Shown here piece after piece: positions 1-9,235 of a stretch of DNA of 64,000 nucleotides. Numbering within the stretch: the first letter of the stretch is position 1; every line of letters begins with the position of its first letter. Below the pieces are notes generated by a model. The model had not been told where the DNA came from. It saw only the letters and a list, made by a program, of their open reading frames with translations, and did not search any database. The DNA is from Pedosphaera parvula Ellin514 (GTDB lineage Bacteria > Verrucomicrobiota > Verrucomicrobiia > Limisphaerales > Pedosphaeraceae): NCBI RefSeq assembly GCF_000172555.1, contig NZ_ABOX02000004.1, positions 62,001 through 126,000 on the forward strand, given 5' to 3'. The translations under genes were made by a program, and so were the position numbers.

Positions 1-284
1 ACCTGCTTATTGCCCTGATACCGTTCTGCCTTTTGCACAGAATGCGGACAACGGAAAAGAGGTGGCTGTTGGGATTGCTGGCGGTTTATCTTTGCCTGGC
101 ATTCCTCATGTTGGCACTCTTGAATCCGCCAACAGATAAGTCAGGACGAGACCTCGTCAAAACCTACTTCACCGCTTCGCACCTTGTCCTCGCCATCTGG
201 AGCGGGTGCGGTCTCATCCTGCTCGGTTCGCAGCTGGGCGATACCAAGTCTGATTGCAGCCAAAACATTCCCTCATCCGTGTAG
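1..284 (+). CDS. C-terminal end of an integral membrane protein (possibly DUF2723 family), cut by the window edge
   Basis: The reading frame is open from the first bases of the window, so the true start lies upstream; the TTG at 33 and ATG at 42 are probably internal. The visible part reads as a hydrophobic helix, a basic loop (HRMRTTEKR), a second helix (LLAVYLCLAFLMLALLN), a short polar loop with NPPTDKSGRDLVK, and a third helix. The LNPP-D-(x)n-RDL-K-FF/YFTASH pattern recalls the DUF2723 glycosyltransferase-like membrane proteins common in Verrucomicrobiota and Bacteroidota. That is recall, not a search. Those proteins usually continue into a TPR tail; this one stops soon after the last helix, so it may be truncated or a shorter relative. 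Function unknown. Confidence 0.5.
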   Translation, partial: LLIALIPFCLLHRMRTTEKRWLLGLLAVYLCLAFLMLALLNPPTDKSGRDLVKTYFTASHLVLAIWSGCGLILLGSQLGDTKSDCSQNIPSSV

Positions 285-476
285 GAACACTTGCTTCCAA
301 CGCCGATCCAACTGCAGAAACAGTATGGGAGGGGCATATTGTTTACATGGACGGTCGGCGCAACTATCACCATACCTCCGGGCCTGAACCTCCATGGCAC
401 CATAGCTGCTCCTATGTCGACGCTTTGCCATTAAGAGGCTAAGAAAATCAAAACTAGACAATTGCTTCCACCTTCC

Positions 477-3005
477 ATGCGAAAACTGTCCATATTTCAC
501 CTATTGTTGTGGTTTCTCCTCCCGGCGCTTCTCACTATCACTTTAATCGGCTGTAGCCAGGGAGATGGCGTCAAACCCAATGCCGCCTCCAACAGGGAAA
601 AGTATTTTAAAACCCGCGTCCAGGACGAGTCCCAATTCGTTGTGGAACTCATCACTGCTGATATAGCCGAAATGGCTTATTACGCGAAACATCAGGCTCA
701 GCCCAAGGTTAAGGCCGAGATTGTTACGGCAGAGGAAATCACCCCGATCAGTTACGGTTTCCCCAAATACAAGCTCGCCGTTTCCTTGCCTGGAAAATCC
801 TTTGATTACACCTTGGAAGTCACCAACAACATTTGGTCCCCTGAAACCTACTCTGCCTTTACCAAAGCCGTTTTTGATTCCCTGGAACTGCCGGCATCCA
901 AAACACCAGCGCCATCGGATCTCGCCCTGCTCCACTCTTTGTTGAATTTGACGGCCACCAATATTGAAACTCAAAATAAGGCGTTATCCACCGCCTTGCG
1001 CTCCGATTTTTCAAACCCGGTTCCGCATGAAAAAGCAGCCGCACTTCTGGGAACTTTTGCCCTGCGGGAAAACTCCGGTTCTTTTTTCGACATCCGCTCG
1101 CCTCTTTCCCGCATGACCGCGCATCTGGCGTTCGCAAAAGCCCTCGCAAGCAATCGCGCCTACGGGCCAGAGGGACTCGTTGCCCAGGCTTTGCTCTCCA
1201 CCCTGAGCAACAATCAGCGTGATGCTTTGGAACAGATAAAATTACTTGATCAAGCCAATCCCGACCTTGCTGCCTGGTCGCGTGCCATCCATGCACGTAA
1301 TACTCACGATTTTCGTCCTCTCGCAGCCGTCAAGGACCGGTCGTTGCTCGAACAGGTGGAGCATTTCCGTGCCTACGCCATCTCAGCCAACTGCAATCTC
1401 GCGTGGGAACAACTGCCGGATAATTTGAAAATTCAACAACCGGATTTTTGTCGGATTGTCAATGCACGCGAATACTCCGTTCAATTGGGCCATGTCATGT
1501 CCAGGCTCAGCCTTCCATTGGAACTGCGCGAATTCACAGAGGTCTACCAGCTTTCGAAGGGCCACGCACTGAAAGCTGCCGAAGCCATCACAGCCCTGAA
1601 TCAAATGCCCGGGCGTTGCCTTTCCCCCATGACTAACGGCACGACAGAAGTTCAGGTCATCGGCTGGGGCCAGTGGGCCACCTTCTTCCAGCACCACATT
1701 TGCCACGCCGTAGTGAATAATTATGATTTTCTGGCAAACAAATGGGGCGTGCCTGAAGCGGCTCGCGAGTTCTCCCAGAAGTGTGACGGAATTTTCCAGG
1801 AGCTCCGCCTCTATCCATTCGTTCGCCTCTATAACTGCACGGATCAAAGCTCCCATCGTGCGTCTATTGATGATTGCCTCACCGTCACCACCACGTTCCC
1901 GCATTTGGTTCCCACCAGGGCTTGGAACCAGATTTACTATGACGTCCCGGTCGCACCGCATTACCAGCCCAAACCTCCCCATGTCGACGAGTGGCATAGC
2001 CACAATCCGCCACCGGGTACTGCTTATGATCCCTATCCCCGATTGGACCACTCCAATCTCGTCCGACAACCCAATTCGGTGACGCGCCTTGAACTGTTGC
2101 ATGAGATTGCCCCTTACGATTGCGATATTTCGTACTCCCTCTGCAGAATCAAATATAAGAAGAACGCTAATTACGAACAGACCGAAGCCATCTACCGTCC
2201 CATCCTGGATTACGATGGTGATTTGATGTACCAGTTGTCCAAAACCCTCACCAACAACCCTGGAGCTTACGAAACGCTCCTCGCTAAAACGGCTGCGATT
2301 GATCCCTATCGCTACTACAATCTTGGCGAATACTTCGAGCACGCGGGTAATGAAGAAAAGGCCGCCAACTACTATCAAAAAGGCATGAAGGCATGTGATG
2401 ACTCGATTTCTGCATCCTATCACGCGAGTTACCTCATAAAATATTACGTGAAAAAAGGTCAGATCAAACAGGCCTCAGAGCTGGCAGACTCAGCCGCCGA
2501 GACCTACTCGTCAGTAGGTCTTCAAACCAAAGCCGAATTTCTGGAATCCACAGGAAATTATCTGGAAGCCCTGGATTATTACAAAAAAATAGAAGAACGC
2601 TATAAAACTTCCGACGAATTGATGCACTTTTGCGAACGCTACAGGGCCAAAACTGGCAAAACAGATTATGATTCCGTCTTCGAAAGCCGCGTCAAATCTC
2701 TGTTCCCCAATGGCATCGAGCATGTTGCCCTCAAGGATTTCACCTCTGCCCCAACTGATGGTGCAGTCATCACATCAACAAATGAGCGAACAGCCCAGGC
2801 CGGCTTGAAGAAGGGAGGCATTATCGTGGCGGTTTACGGAATTCGTGTTCATACCTTTCCACAGTATTCTTACGCCCGGGACACCAGCAAAGACCCGCAA
2901 CTGGATCTCATTGTCTGGCAGGATAACAAATACACCCAGATCAAAGCGAGTCCGCCCGAGCATCGATTCCTAAACGAAATGCACACTTATGTGTCAGGCA
3001 GATAA
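477..3005 (+). CDS. Large TPR-containing lipoprotein with C-terminal PDZ-like domain
   Basis: The ATG at 477 gives about 842 residues and places a lipoprotein signal directly at the N-terminus (MRKLSIF, a hydrophobic helix, lipobox LIGC); the frame is open to a TTG at 462. The middle third is unrecognised. From roughly residue 590 there are TPR-like helical pairs (YYNLGEYFEHAGNEEKAANY; SASYHASYLIKYYVKKGQIK; STGNYLEALDYYKKIEERY). The last ~90 residues, with AGLKKGGIIVAVYGIRV, look like a PDZ ligand-binding fold. Probably an envelope-anchored scaffold or protein-interaction factor. Transcribed toward the isomerase gene that converges from the other strand, with 23 bp between stops. No enzymatic motif was recognised. 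Confidence 0.75.
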   Translation: MRKLSIFHLLLWFLLPALLTITLIGCSQGDGVKPNAASNREKYFKTRVQDESQFVVELITADIAEMAYYAKHQAQPKVKAEIVTAEEITPISYGFPKYKLAVSLPGKSFDYTLEVTNNIWSPETYSAFTKAVFDSLELPASKTPAPSDLALLHSLLNLTATNIETQNKALSTALRSDFSNPVPHEKAAALLGTFALRENSGSFFDIRSPLSRMTAHLAFAKALASNRAYGPEGLVAQALLSTLSNNQRDALEQIKLLDQANPDLAAWSRAIHARNTHDFRPLAAVKDRSLLEQVEHFRAYAISANCNLAWEQLPDNLKIQQPDFCRIVNAREYSVQLGHVMSRLSLPLELREFTEVYQLSKGHALKAAEAITALNQMPGRCLSPMTNGTTEVQVIGWGQWATFFQHHICHAVVNNYDFLANKWGVPEAAREFSQKCDGIFQELRLYPFVRLYNCTDQSSHRASIDDCLTVTTTFPHLVPTRAWNQIYYDVPVAPHYQPKPPHVDEWHSHNPPPGTAYDPYPRLDHSNLVRQPNSVTRLELLHEIAPYDCDISYSLCRIKYKKNANYEQTEAIYRPILDYDGDLMYQLSKTLTNNPGAYETLLAKTAAIDPYRYYNLGEYFEHAGNEEKAANYYQKGMKACDDSISASYHASYLIKYYVKKGQIKQASELADSAAETYSSVGLQTKAEFLESTGNYLEALDYYKKIEERYKTSDELMHFCERYRAKTGKTDYDSVFESRVKSLFPNGIEHVALKDFTSAPTDGAVITSTNERTAQAGLKKGGIIVAVYGIRVHTFPQYSYARDTSKDPQLDLIVWQDNKYTQIKASPPEHRFLNEMHTYVSGR

Positions 3006-3028
3006 TCGATGCCGAAAAAAACTGATGC

Positions 3029-3928
3029 TTAAACCTTTTGACCCAGCTCAGCCTTGATCTCTTTGATCATTTTTTCCAGGCGGCGACCATACTCCACGTA
3101 ATTCTCACGTGTCGCATCTTCGGACGCGGCTTTTACATGCGCGTCATGGAAGACCACGACCATGTGAGGTTCGATGGAAATGCCCGCATCATACCCACGT
3201 GCGAACGCATCCTTCAAAATGTCGCGCACACGGCCCTTGCCTTCACCCGGCCAGTTGTAATCCGCGTCATTCTTCGCTGACACCCACGTTGCATCCTTGA
3301 TGTGGATATGGGCTGTATGATCACGCACCTGAGTCCAGAATTCCCAAGGGTCCTGCTTCGCCCAGGGCTTTGGACCTTTGCGATCAGCATTGAAAATCGG
3401 ATTTGCGGTATCAAATACCCATTTGAGACCTGGACATTTCTCCAGCATCTCGAGCGCATGTTGCGAACTCATGCCGCCGTAATTCATGCAATTCTCATGC
3501 ACCGACTGAATCCCGGCATCCAAAAACATGTTTGTCACTTCGCGCACCCGCTCAAACACCACTGCTGGCGTTTTCTCCTCAGCTTCCTTTGGCTTATAGC
3601 TCATGATGCGAATGAACTTGGTCTTGAGTTTCTGCATGCGCGGAATGGCACGCTTTACCTCGCCCAATGTGATATCAAACGGGTCCTCCACCTTCTTGGC
3701 CCAGTTCATGATCGCTGAGCCGAAACAATAAACCCCCAATTCAGCCTTCGTGAGCTTGTCCACCAGCATGTCAAAAGCGGGTTCGGGAATGTCGTGCAGG
3801 TTGGCCTTGGGAAAGCCCGGTACTTCCACCGCGCGCATCTCAATATATTTCCAGCCCAGTTCCTTGGTGGCTTTGATCTGCGAGTCTATCGACGCGCCTG
3901 CTTCATCTCCAATTCCTGTTAAAATCAT
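3029..3928 (-). CDS. Sugar phosphate isomerase/epimerase (AP-endonuclease-2-like TIM barrel)
   Basis: 299 residues, typical for the xylose-isomerase-like TIM-barrel family (PF01261). Visible landmarks are the opening MILTGIGDEAG with DSQIKATKELGWKYIEMR, the metal-site strand SVHENCMNYG, VFDTANPI, HIHIKDA and the late metal ligand region SIEPHM. These supply the His, Glu and Asp residues expected to bind a divalent metal. Likely isomerises or epimerises a keto-sugar or inositol derivative in the cytoplasm. Six bases separate it from the upstream oxidoreductase gene, so the two form an operon; such pairs commonly act in inositol or unusual sugar catabolism. The exact substrate cannot be read from sequence. 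Confidence 0.85.
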   Translation of the reverse strand: MILTGIGDEAGASIDSQIKATKELGWKYIEMRAVEVPGFPKANLHDIPEPAFDMLVDKLTKAELGVYCFGSAIMNWAKKVEDPFDITLGEVKRAIPRMQKLKTKFIRIMSYKPKEAEEKTPAVVFERVREVTNMFLDAGIQSVHENCMNYGGMSSQHALEMLEKCPGLKWVFDTANPIFNADRKGPKPWAKQDPWEFWTQVRDHTAHIHIKDATWVSAKNDADYNWPGEGKGRVRDILKDAFARGYDAGISIEPHMVVVFHDAHVKAASEDATRENYVEYGRRLEKMIKEIKAELGQKV

Positions 3929-3934
3929 AAATAT

Positions 3935-5089
3935 TCAGCGATTAAATGACTTCGTAAAATCTTCCGTGGAAACTTCCACCACTTTTTTCTGATGTTTCGA
4001 ATTCGTGACCAACTCGTTCAACTTTGCTTCAAATGCTCCGCTGTCCATTGGCATCTTCACCGCTTTGTCTATCAAGGAGGAATATAGCATGACATTCGCC
4101 AGTTCGACTGAATAAAGCCCATCTTCACCCGGAGCTATCAAGGGCGCACCATCCAGAATGGCATCCACGAAATTCTGCATCAAGGTCGCATGCGGAGCTG
4201 GTGCATTCTCGAATGGGATTTCGACATTCCAAACTTCCGGCTTCATAAAGCCCACCTTGGAAGTCTTGCTGAATTCAATCATGTCCGCTTCGTTGCGGGT
4301 GAAATGCAGCTTGTCCTTTTCGAGAACAATCTTTCCCTTTGTGCCCGCAATCTCAAAACGGTTCGTGCCCGGAGCTTCACCGGTTGAGGTGATAAACACA
4401 CCAGTCGCGCCGTTCGGATATTCCAAATATGAGGTAACGTTGTCTTCAACCTCAATGTTATGATAACGCCCGAGTTGACAGAAACCCCGCACGCTCGAGG
4501 GCATGCCGCACAACCATTGGAGCACGTCCAGATTATGCAGACATTGGTTCAACAAAACGCCGCCACCCTCCCCCTTCCACGTGGCGCGCCAGCCGCCACT
4601 GGAATAATACGCTTCGGTGCGATACCAATCAGTCATGATCCAGCTCAGTCGGGCGATGTCGCCAAGTTCACCGCTCTGGATCAACTTCTGAATTTTCAAA
4701 TAACGCGGTTCGCAACGCAGTTGGAACATACCGGCAAAAACCAATTCTTTGTGTTTCCTATGCGCTGCAATCAATCGCTCCGCATCCGCTTTGTGCGCTG
4801 AAATCGGCTTTTCCACCATGATATGCAAACCAGCTTCCAACGCGGCAATCCCCAGGCTCGTGTGTTGGTAATGCGGTGTGGCAATCAAGACGGCATCTAT
4901 TTCACCCGATTTGATGAGCTTCTCCGCATCATCATAAATCTTGAGCGGCTTGTAGGATTGCAACTTGCCGGGCGAGGTGCTGCAAACCGCTACAAGCTCG
5001 CAACGATTCACCTTTCCCGCCATCAGGTACGAGGCATGGTGTTTGCCAATGTTTCCCATGCCAATGATGCCGATACGCACTTTGTCCAT
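3935..5089 (-). CDS. Gfo/Idh/MocA family NAD(P)-dependent oxidoreductase
   Basis: 384 residues, full length for the family. The N-terminus has the Rossmann dinucleotide-binding motif IGIIGMGNIGKHH. The conserved EKP motif (HIMVEKPIS, about residue 95) contains the lysine used in hydride transfer. The C-terminal alpha/beta domain contains GEGGGVLLNQCLHNLDVLQW, with the family's G-G-x-(x)n-H-xxD pattern. It probably oxidises or reduces a sugar or cyclitol with NAD(P). First gene of a two-gene minus-strand operon with the TIM-barrel isomerase. Its start lies about 100 bp from the divergent DUF2809 gene, so this gap holds both promoters. Confidence 0.9.
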   Translation of the reverse strand: MDKVRIGIIGMGNIGKHHASYLMAGKVNRCELVAVCSTSPGKLQSYKPLKIYDDAEKLIKSGEIDAVLIATPHYQHTSLGIAALEAGLHIMVEKPISAHKADAERLIAAHRKHKELVFAGMFQLRCEPRYLKIQKLIQSGELGDIARLSWIMTDWYRTEAYYSSGGWRATWKGEGGGVLLNQCLHNLDVLQWLCGMPSSVRGFCQLGRYHNIEVEDNVTSYLEYPNGATGVFITSTGEAPGTNRFEIAGTKGKIVLEKDKLHFTRNEADMIEFSKTSKVGFMKPEVWNVEIPFENAPAPHATLMQNFVDAILDGAPLIAPGEDGLYSVELANVMLYSSLIDKAVKMPMDSGAFEAKLNELVTNSKHQKKVVEVSTEDFTKSFNR

Positions 5090-5186
5090 GGAAGGATTCT
5101 AGAGAGCACTTCAAAAATTTCAAATTGTGAATTTTTGCATTTGAGGCTGGTCATCTCTTAAAGACTCCTTAACTCTCGTAACACGT

Positions 5187-5618
5187 TTGAAGGAACACTC
5201 ACAAATAACCCAAAATTCTAGAAGCCGCCTCATCTATGGCGTTGGGATTATTGCGGTAATCGGTCTTGGACTGGCATCCCGTCACTATTCCAGCGTCTTC
5301 CCGCTCTTTATAGGAGACATTCTTTGGGCGTTGATGGTCTTTCTGGGATTCGGATTTATTTTCCCATCCGTTAGCACTCTGCGAATTGCTGCCGCCACTG
5401 CCACATTCTCGGCCTCGATCGAAATCAGCCAACTGTATCACGCTCCTTGGATTGATGCCATCCGACACACCCGCCTCGGCGGTTTGATTCTTGGATTCGA
5501 GTTTCTTTGGAGTGACCTTCTTTGCTATGGCGTAGGAATTCTCATGGGGATCATCCTTGAAAATGCCGCCAGGCATCACTTTCAACGACGCAACACAAAC
5601 CAACCCGCGACAAAATAA
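5187..5618 (+). CDS. DUF2809 family small membrane protein
   Basis: 143 residues with four hydrophobic segments: YGVGIIAVIGLGLAS, DILWALMVFLGFGFIF, LRIAAATATFSASIEISQ and DLLCYGVGILMGIILE. The loop with ISQLYHAPWIDAIRHTRLGG matches my memory of DUF2809 proteins, whose function is unknown. There is no ATG near the N-terminus: the first candidate is TTG at 5187, with a GTG about 17 codons later, so the exact start is uncertain. A strong hairpin lies immediately after the stop. Confidence 0.75.
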   Translation: MKEHSQITQNSRSRLIYGVGIIAVIGLGLASRHYSSVFPLFIGDILWALMVFLGFGFIFPSVSTLRIAAATATFSASIEISQLYHAPWIDAIRHTRLGGLILGFEFLWSDLLCYGVGILMGIILENAARHHFQRRNTNQPATK

Positions 5619-5649
5619 AAACCGGCAACGTTCTCAACGCTGCCGGTTT
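5619..5649. terminator. Bidirectional hairpin terminator
   Basis: The 9-bp perfect stem AAACCGGCA/TGCCGGTTT encloses an inner CGTT/AACG pair, and A/T runs lie on both sides. It sits between the converging stops of the DUF2809 gene and the exported-protein gene, so it can serve both strands. Confidence 0.75.
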
Positions 5650-5669
5650 CCCTTCTCTTGATTGGCTCT

Positions 5670-6821
5670 TTAGTACAAAGAGATGGCGATTCTCTTTTTG
5701 AACCCGTCCGCATCCAGTTTTCCCTTGGCAACCGCATCAATGTCGCCTTTCTTCACCTTGATGGTAAGCGTGGACTTGGTCCTGGCTACATCCGTAACAC
5801 CTCTTTCCTCTTTCTGAGAAACCACCTCAGGATTCGCCAAAAGGTCATGCTGTAGCGTTACCATTCTCCGGACAAACGAATCAGATGTCGCGGCTGAAGT
5901 TACAACCACTGTGACTGAATCATCCTCCTTCAGACCTCGAATATTACTCGCATTCTTCAGGGCGTTAACAAGCGACTCTTTCAGTTCATCAACTCGCTTT
6001 GGATTATACTGTTCTTCTGGAGGTTTGCCGGGCACAGCCTGAAATTCGTCCACCGTTACCCCTCTTCGTTGGCCATAGACTTCTCTTTTTGCTTCCTCCC
6101 ATGCCGAATTGGTCTGCTGATTCGGTTTGCTTTCCGCGATGTGTTCCGGGGGACCGGAAAGCGGGAAATTCACTTTAACCAAAAAAATCACACCATAATT
6201 CTCAATTTGCATGTTCTTCAGCTCGTCACCGAAGGTGGATAGCCGGACGCCCATTACGCGGCGCATCTCATCGACTCCCCGCTTTTCAGCTGCCTTTTCG
6301 AGTATGCGGGACATGACATTCATATCCTCTTCAATCGTGGAAATGCTCTTCGGATCCACATCGCCGGATCGAATCACCAGGCTTCCGCCATCCTGCCCTA
6401 GTCTGGTTAAGACCGACTGAAACCGCATATTTCTTCCACCACCCTCGGCTCGGCCAGGCCCGGCTCCGAAAGGGTCCGCAGCTGCAGATCCAGGAGCAAT
6501 TGGAGCTGTGACGGGAAGTCCTGTGGTCGGATCCACCATGCCCGGTTGAACCTGACTTCTACTCTCCTGCCCGGGTCCGGTTACAACAGACTGTAACCGC
6601 ATCTTTGCACCACCCGGCTCGCCTCGGACGCGTCCAGACGCAGAATCAGCAATCGGGGGGGCAGGCGCAAGCTCCGGATCAGGTGGTGGCTCCGCTTGAG
6701 GAGCCTGTGCTAAAAGCAGTATCTGCCGGGCCTCTGCCACCCTGCCTTCTTGAATATTCAGGTCTGCTTTGCTTGAACCTAAGCCGAGCAAGAGCGCCCC
6801 AGCTGCCAGTAATATTTTCAT
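5670..6821 (-). CDS. Exported protein of unknown function with internal MR-QSV repeat
   Basis: 383 residues with a clear signal peptide (MKILLAAGALLLGLGSSKA). The N-terminal third is rich in Pro, Ala and Glu and looks disordered. It contains a repeated motif: GGAKMRLQSVVTGPGQ and, about 60 residues later, GGRNMRFQSVLTRLGQ. The C-terminal half is predicted alpha/beta (TIEEDMNVMSRILEKAAEKR; RVDELKESLVNALKNASNIR; DSVTVVVTSAATSDSF). Last of three genes behind an ECF sigma and a zinc-finger anti-sigma gene, with a 24-bp gap, so it is probably co-transcribed with them. No known family recognised. Confidence 0.75.
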   Translation of the reverse strand: MKILLAAGALLLGLGSSKADLNIQEGRVAEARQILLLAQAPQAEPPPDPELAPAPPIADSASGRVRGEPGGAKMRLQSVVTGPGQESRSQVQPGMVDPTTGLPVTAPIAPGSAAADPFGAGPGRAEGGGRNMRFQSVLTRLGQDGGSLVIRSGDVDPKSISTIEEDMNVMSRILEKAAEKRGVDEMRRVMGVRLSTFGDELKNMQIENYGVIFLVKVNFPLSGPPEHIAESKPNQQTNSAWEEAKREVYGQRRGVTVDEFQAVPGKPPEEQYNPKRVDELKESLVNALKNASNIRGLKEDDSVTVVVTSAATSDSFVRRMVTLQHDLLANPEVVSQKEERGVTDVARTKSTLTIKVKKGDIDAVAKGKLDADGFKKRIAISLY

Positions 6822-6845
6822 AACTATTCCTTTTTATTTGCTGAT

Positions 6846-7433
6846 TTATTGTGTGGTCGAGCCGGTACCGGGCTCCGTCGTATTGGCCAAAGTATTGAGT
6901 TCCTGGTGTGTTTGCCGAAGGCTGGTTTCGGTCATCACCGCCATGGTTTCCACTTCTCTTTGAAGATAATTATAGTCTGCGCGCTGTGCTGCGCTGATGC
7001 GGCGTATCGCAGCCGCCATCTCTTGTTTGTCCCCCGCCCGCTTCTCCTCTGCCATTCTCGTTGCTTCCGTCAAAAGCTGCACTCGCTGATTATCCAATGC
7101 ACTCTTCAATTCAGCTTGAAATTCCCGCCGCATCTGCTGCTGAAGGACAACGCTCTCCGTCTTTGAAAAAAGTCGGGACATCCCCAATCCACAACCAAGT
7201 CCCAATATTAAAGCTGCAGCAATTCCCCATTTCATCATCGGCTGCACAAGTGGGCGCTTTGCTGCTGCCGGCAATTTCCAATCGTCGAGCGAATTCATCA
7301 CGCCTCTCCACCGGCTTACCTTGTCGCGGCAGTCGGCGCACTGCGCAAGATGTGCGGACATCTCGTCTTTCTCGGCAGCTGCCGATTCGCCATACAGATA
7401 AGCCATCCATTGTTCCTGCGTGGGATGCTTCAT
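6846..7433 (-). CDS. Membrane anti-sigma factor with zf-HC2 zinc finger
   Basis: From the ATG at 7433 the protein has about 195 residues. The N-terminus carries the anti-sigma zinc-finger pattern HLAQCADC (H28, C32, C35). One transmembrane helix follows (MKWGIAAALILGLGCGLGMS), then a long charged coiled coil that should be outside the cytoplasm (REFQAELKSALDNQRV; MAEEKRAGDKQEMAAAIRRI). The frame is open upstream, but 7433 is preferred because this ATG overlaps the TGA of the sigma gene as ATGA, the usual sign of translational coupling. It should bind the preceding ECF sigma factor and release it on an envelope signal. Confidence 0.85.
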   Translation of the reverse strand: MKHPTQEQWMAYLYGESAAAEKDEMSAHLAQCADCRDKVSRWRGVMNSLDDWKLPAAAKRPLVQPMMKWGIAAALILGLGCGLGMSRLFSKTESVVLQQQMRREFQAELKSALDNQRVQLLTEATRMAEEKRAGDKQEMAAAIRRISAAQRADYNYLQREVETMAVMTETSLRQTHQELNTLANTTEPGTGSTTQ

Positions 7434-8086
7434 ATCAGAGGGATTTCGTTCCGCTGTTTTGATCGATTGCATGATGTTTCTCCTACGTTCGTTACCTGAC
7501 TTAAAATCCGGTTGAGTTGAGATAAAGCCTCGACCATGCGCGATTTCACCGTGCCTTCGGGAATCTGCAATACCTCAGCGATTTCACGAAATTTGAGCCC
7601 CTCATAATGGCGCATGACGACCACCGTCCGGTAGGGCTCGCCCAGCTTCAGCAACGCGGTCCGAACCATGTCCGCCCGCTCCTGTTCCACGAGGCGCAGT
7701 TCAGGAGTGCTGGCATCGATGCCGATGATTTCTTCCCTGCCCGACTCCTCATCCTCTTCGAGGGTCATCTCCCCACGGCGATTGATTTTTCGCAGCTCGT
7801 CGTAGGAAATATTCAGGGCCACGCGCCAAATAAAGGTGGAAAACTTGCCAGAAGGTTCATACTCCTTCCGCTTTGCATAAATCCGGGTAAATGTCTCCTG
7901 GGCCAAATCCTCACCTCGATGCAGATCGCCGGTCATTCTGGCGCAGAGAGATTGGATCGGCTTTTCCCATCGTTTCACCAACTGGGCGAATGCCTGCGGG
8001 TCATCTTCCATTTTAACCCGCCACATTGCCTGCTCATCGGTGGCCGAAAAGATCGACGGTAACGATTTGAGGATCGAACCAATCAT
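7430..8086 (-). CDS. ECF-family RNA polymerase sigma factor
   Basis: About 218 residues from the ATG at 8086, which has AGGA seven bases upstream; the frame is open to another ATG at 8125. Region 2 shows DPQAFAQLVKRWEKPIQSL and the polymerase-binding stretch GEDLAQETFTRIY, followed by KFSTFIWRVALNISYDELRK. Region 4 has LLKLGEPYRTVVVMRHYEGL and the helix-turn-helix FREIAEVLQIPEGTVKSRM. The next gene, overlapping by four bases, encodes its likely anti-sigma factor. Together with the third exported protein the cluster looks like a one-component envelope response. Confidence 0.92.
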   Translation of the reverse strand: MIGSILKSLPSIFSATDEQAMWRVKMEDDPQAFAQLVKRWEKPIQSLCARMTGDLHRGEDLAQETFTRIYAKRKEYEPSGKFSTFIWRVALNISYDELRKINRRGEMTLEEDEESGREEIIGIDASTPELRLVEQERADMVRTALLKLGEPYRTVVVMRHYEGLKFREIAEVLQIPEGTVKSRMVEALSQLNRILSQVTNVGETSCNRSKQRNEIPLI

Positions 8087-8298
8087 CAGTTTCCTGCGTT
8101 TTTCCCAGTTCTTGCCATAACCCAAGTCACTTCGGACCTTACAAGGGTTTAACGCCTGAGAGATGATTTTAGTTCGGAATTATTTTGGGAAGAAGAATCC
8201 TGGCAATTTTCCGGATTGCCAATAAACGAGAGCAGAGAGAGGAATGACAAGTTGCTCTTTGCTAATTCCAATGGACTAAGCACTTGATCAATAGGAGT

Positions 8299-8502
8299 TT
8301 AAAACCAGTCATCATCGATGCCATCCCCGTCGAGTGCCAAACCCTGTAGCAGTGGAGCCATGGGCTGTAATTCTGGCAGGGTCCGGGTTATTTTTTGGCG
8401 AAAGTTTTGGGGATAATGCTGTTCGCTATCACACCAGAGCTCAATAAATGAACGAGGTTGTAAAAAAGCAAGTTCTTCGCTTGAATTCAGTTTGCGGGCC
8501 AT
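8299..8502 (-). CDS. Small hypothetical protein
   Basis: 67 residues from ATG (MARKLNSSEELAFLQ), ending in an acidic tail (DGDGIDDDWF). It starts only 12 bp after the stop of the 210-residue protein on the same strand, so the two are probably co-transcribed. No signal peptide or membrane segment. No family recognised. Confidence 0.5.
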   Translation of the reverse strand: MARKLNSSEELAFLQPRSFIELWCDSEQHYPQNFRQKITRTLPELQPMAPLLQGLALDGDGIDDDWF

Positions 8503-8514
8503 GATGCGACCAGA

Positions 8515-9111
8515 TTATTCGTTAATTCCCCACCGGGGCGTGGATGTGCAATGATGATTGTGGCTGTGATGAATAAAATTGGCCATCAGACTTGAAGTGC
8601 GTTGCGCCATTTCGGAGTTGTGTCTGTTGGAGGGTTCTACTTCCTTATCAGGCCACTCATTCGGTTGGGAGAAAAAGTCCATCTTGGCTTTCCTGGCGAC
8701 ACTTTGAAGGTACACCTTCAACTGGGTTGAATCGGCTCCCCCTTCCTCGGGACAATCCACGAGATTAACCAACGCCATGGCATGGCCTTTCTCGGAAGTC
8801 CACTGGTCAATCCAGGATTTCACTTCGCCAGGCAATTCACTGGTCCCGTGGGAGGAAATGATGATGAGGTCCGCTGCCTCCGCATCCTTTACCGCCATCT
8901 CCTTCATCTTTGAATTTCCCAATAAATCAAACTTCCACATCTGATTGGAAAATATGTAGTCGCGCCCGAGTTGGCTTACCAAAAAATCGTAGGTTTCCTG
9001 AGCATGCTTCCCGGCAGCAAAATCTTCGTATGCAATGACGACATTGAAGAACGGTTTGATCTCCAGGTCCTGATTTGCTTCAGTAGTTGAGTGAATTATA
9101 GAGGTTTGCAT
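8515..9111 (-). CDS. Conserved hypothetical cytoplasmic alpha/beta protein
   Basis: About 198 residues from the ATG at 9111; a GTG at 9147 would add 12. The fold reads as alternating strands and helices: FFNVVIAYEDFAAGKHAQET, a Rossmann-like first unit, then EAADLIIISSHGTSELPGEV, then HAMALVNLVDCPEEGGAD. I have a weak memory of similar proteins next to redox or stress genes in Verrucomicrobiota but cannot name a family. The C-terminus is His-rich (FIHHSHNHHC), which could bind metal or be incidental. Divergent from the rhodanese gene across about 125 bp. Confidence 0.65.
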   Translation of the reverse strand: MQTSIIHSTTEANQDLEIKPFFNVVIAYEDFAAGKHAQETYDFLVSQLGRDYIFSNQMWKFDLLGNSKMKEMAVKDAEAADLIIISSHGTSELPGEVKSWIDQWTSEKGHAMALVNLVDCPEEGGADSTQLKVYLQSVARKAKMDFFSQPNEWPDKEVEPSNRHNSEMAQRTSSLMANFIHHSHNHHCTSTPRWGINE

Positions 9112-9235
9112 GGTCCTGAAATTGAAAAAAGAAATAGACTTATTCACAATGGGGTGAGCACCCCAGAAATTTGACGCCAGACAGAAACAAAACGTGATTA
9201 GCTGTTATATTTTTAAGGATGTGAATAAATATCTC

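Noticed and set aside
1383-2423. 346-codon minus-strand frame
   Set aside because: Antisense to the TPR lipoprotein; no family features, and the lipoprotein has clear lipobox, TPR and PDZ-like signals.
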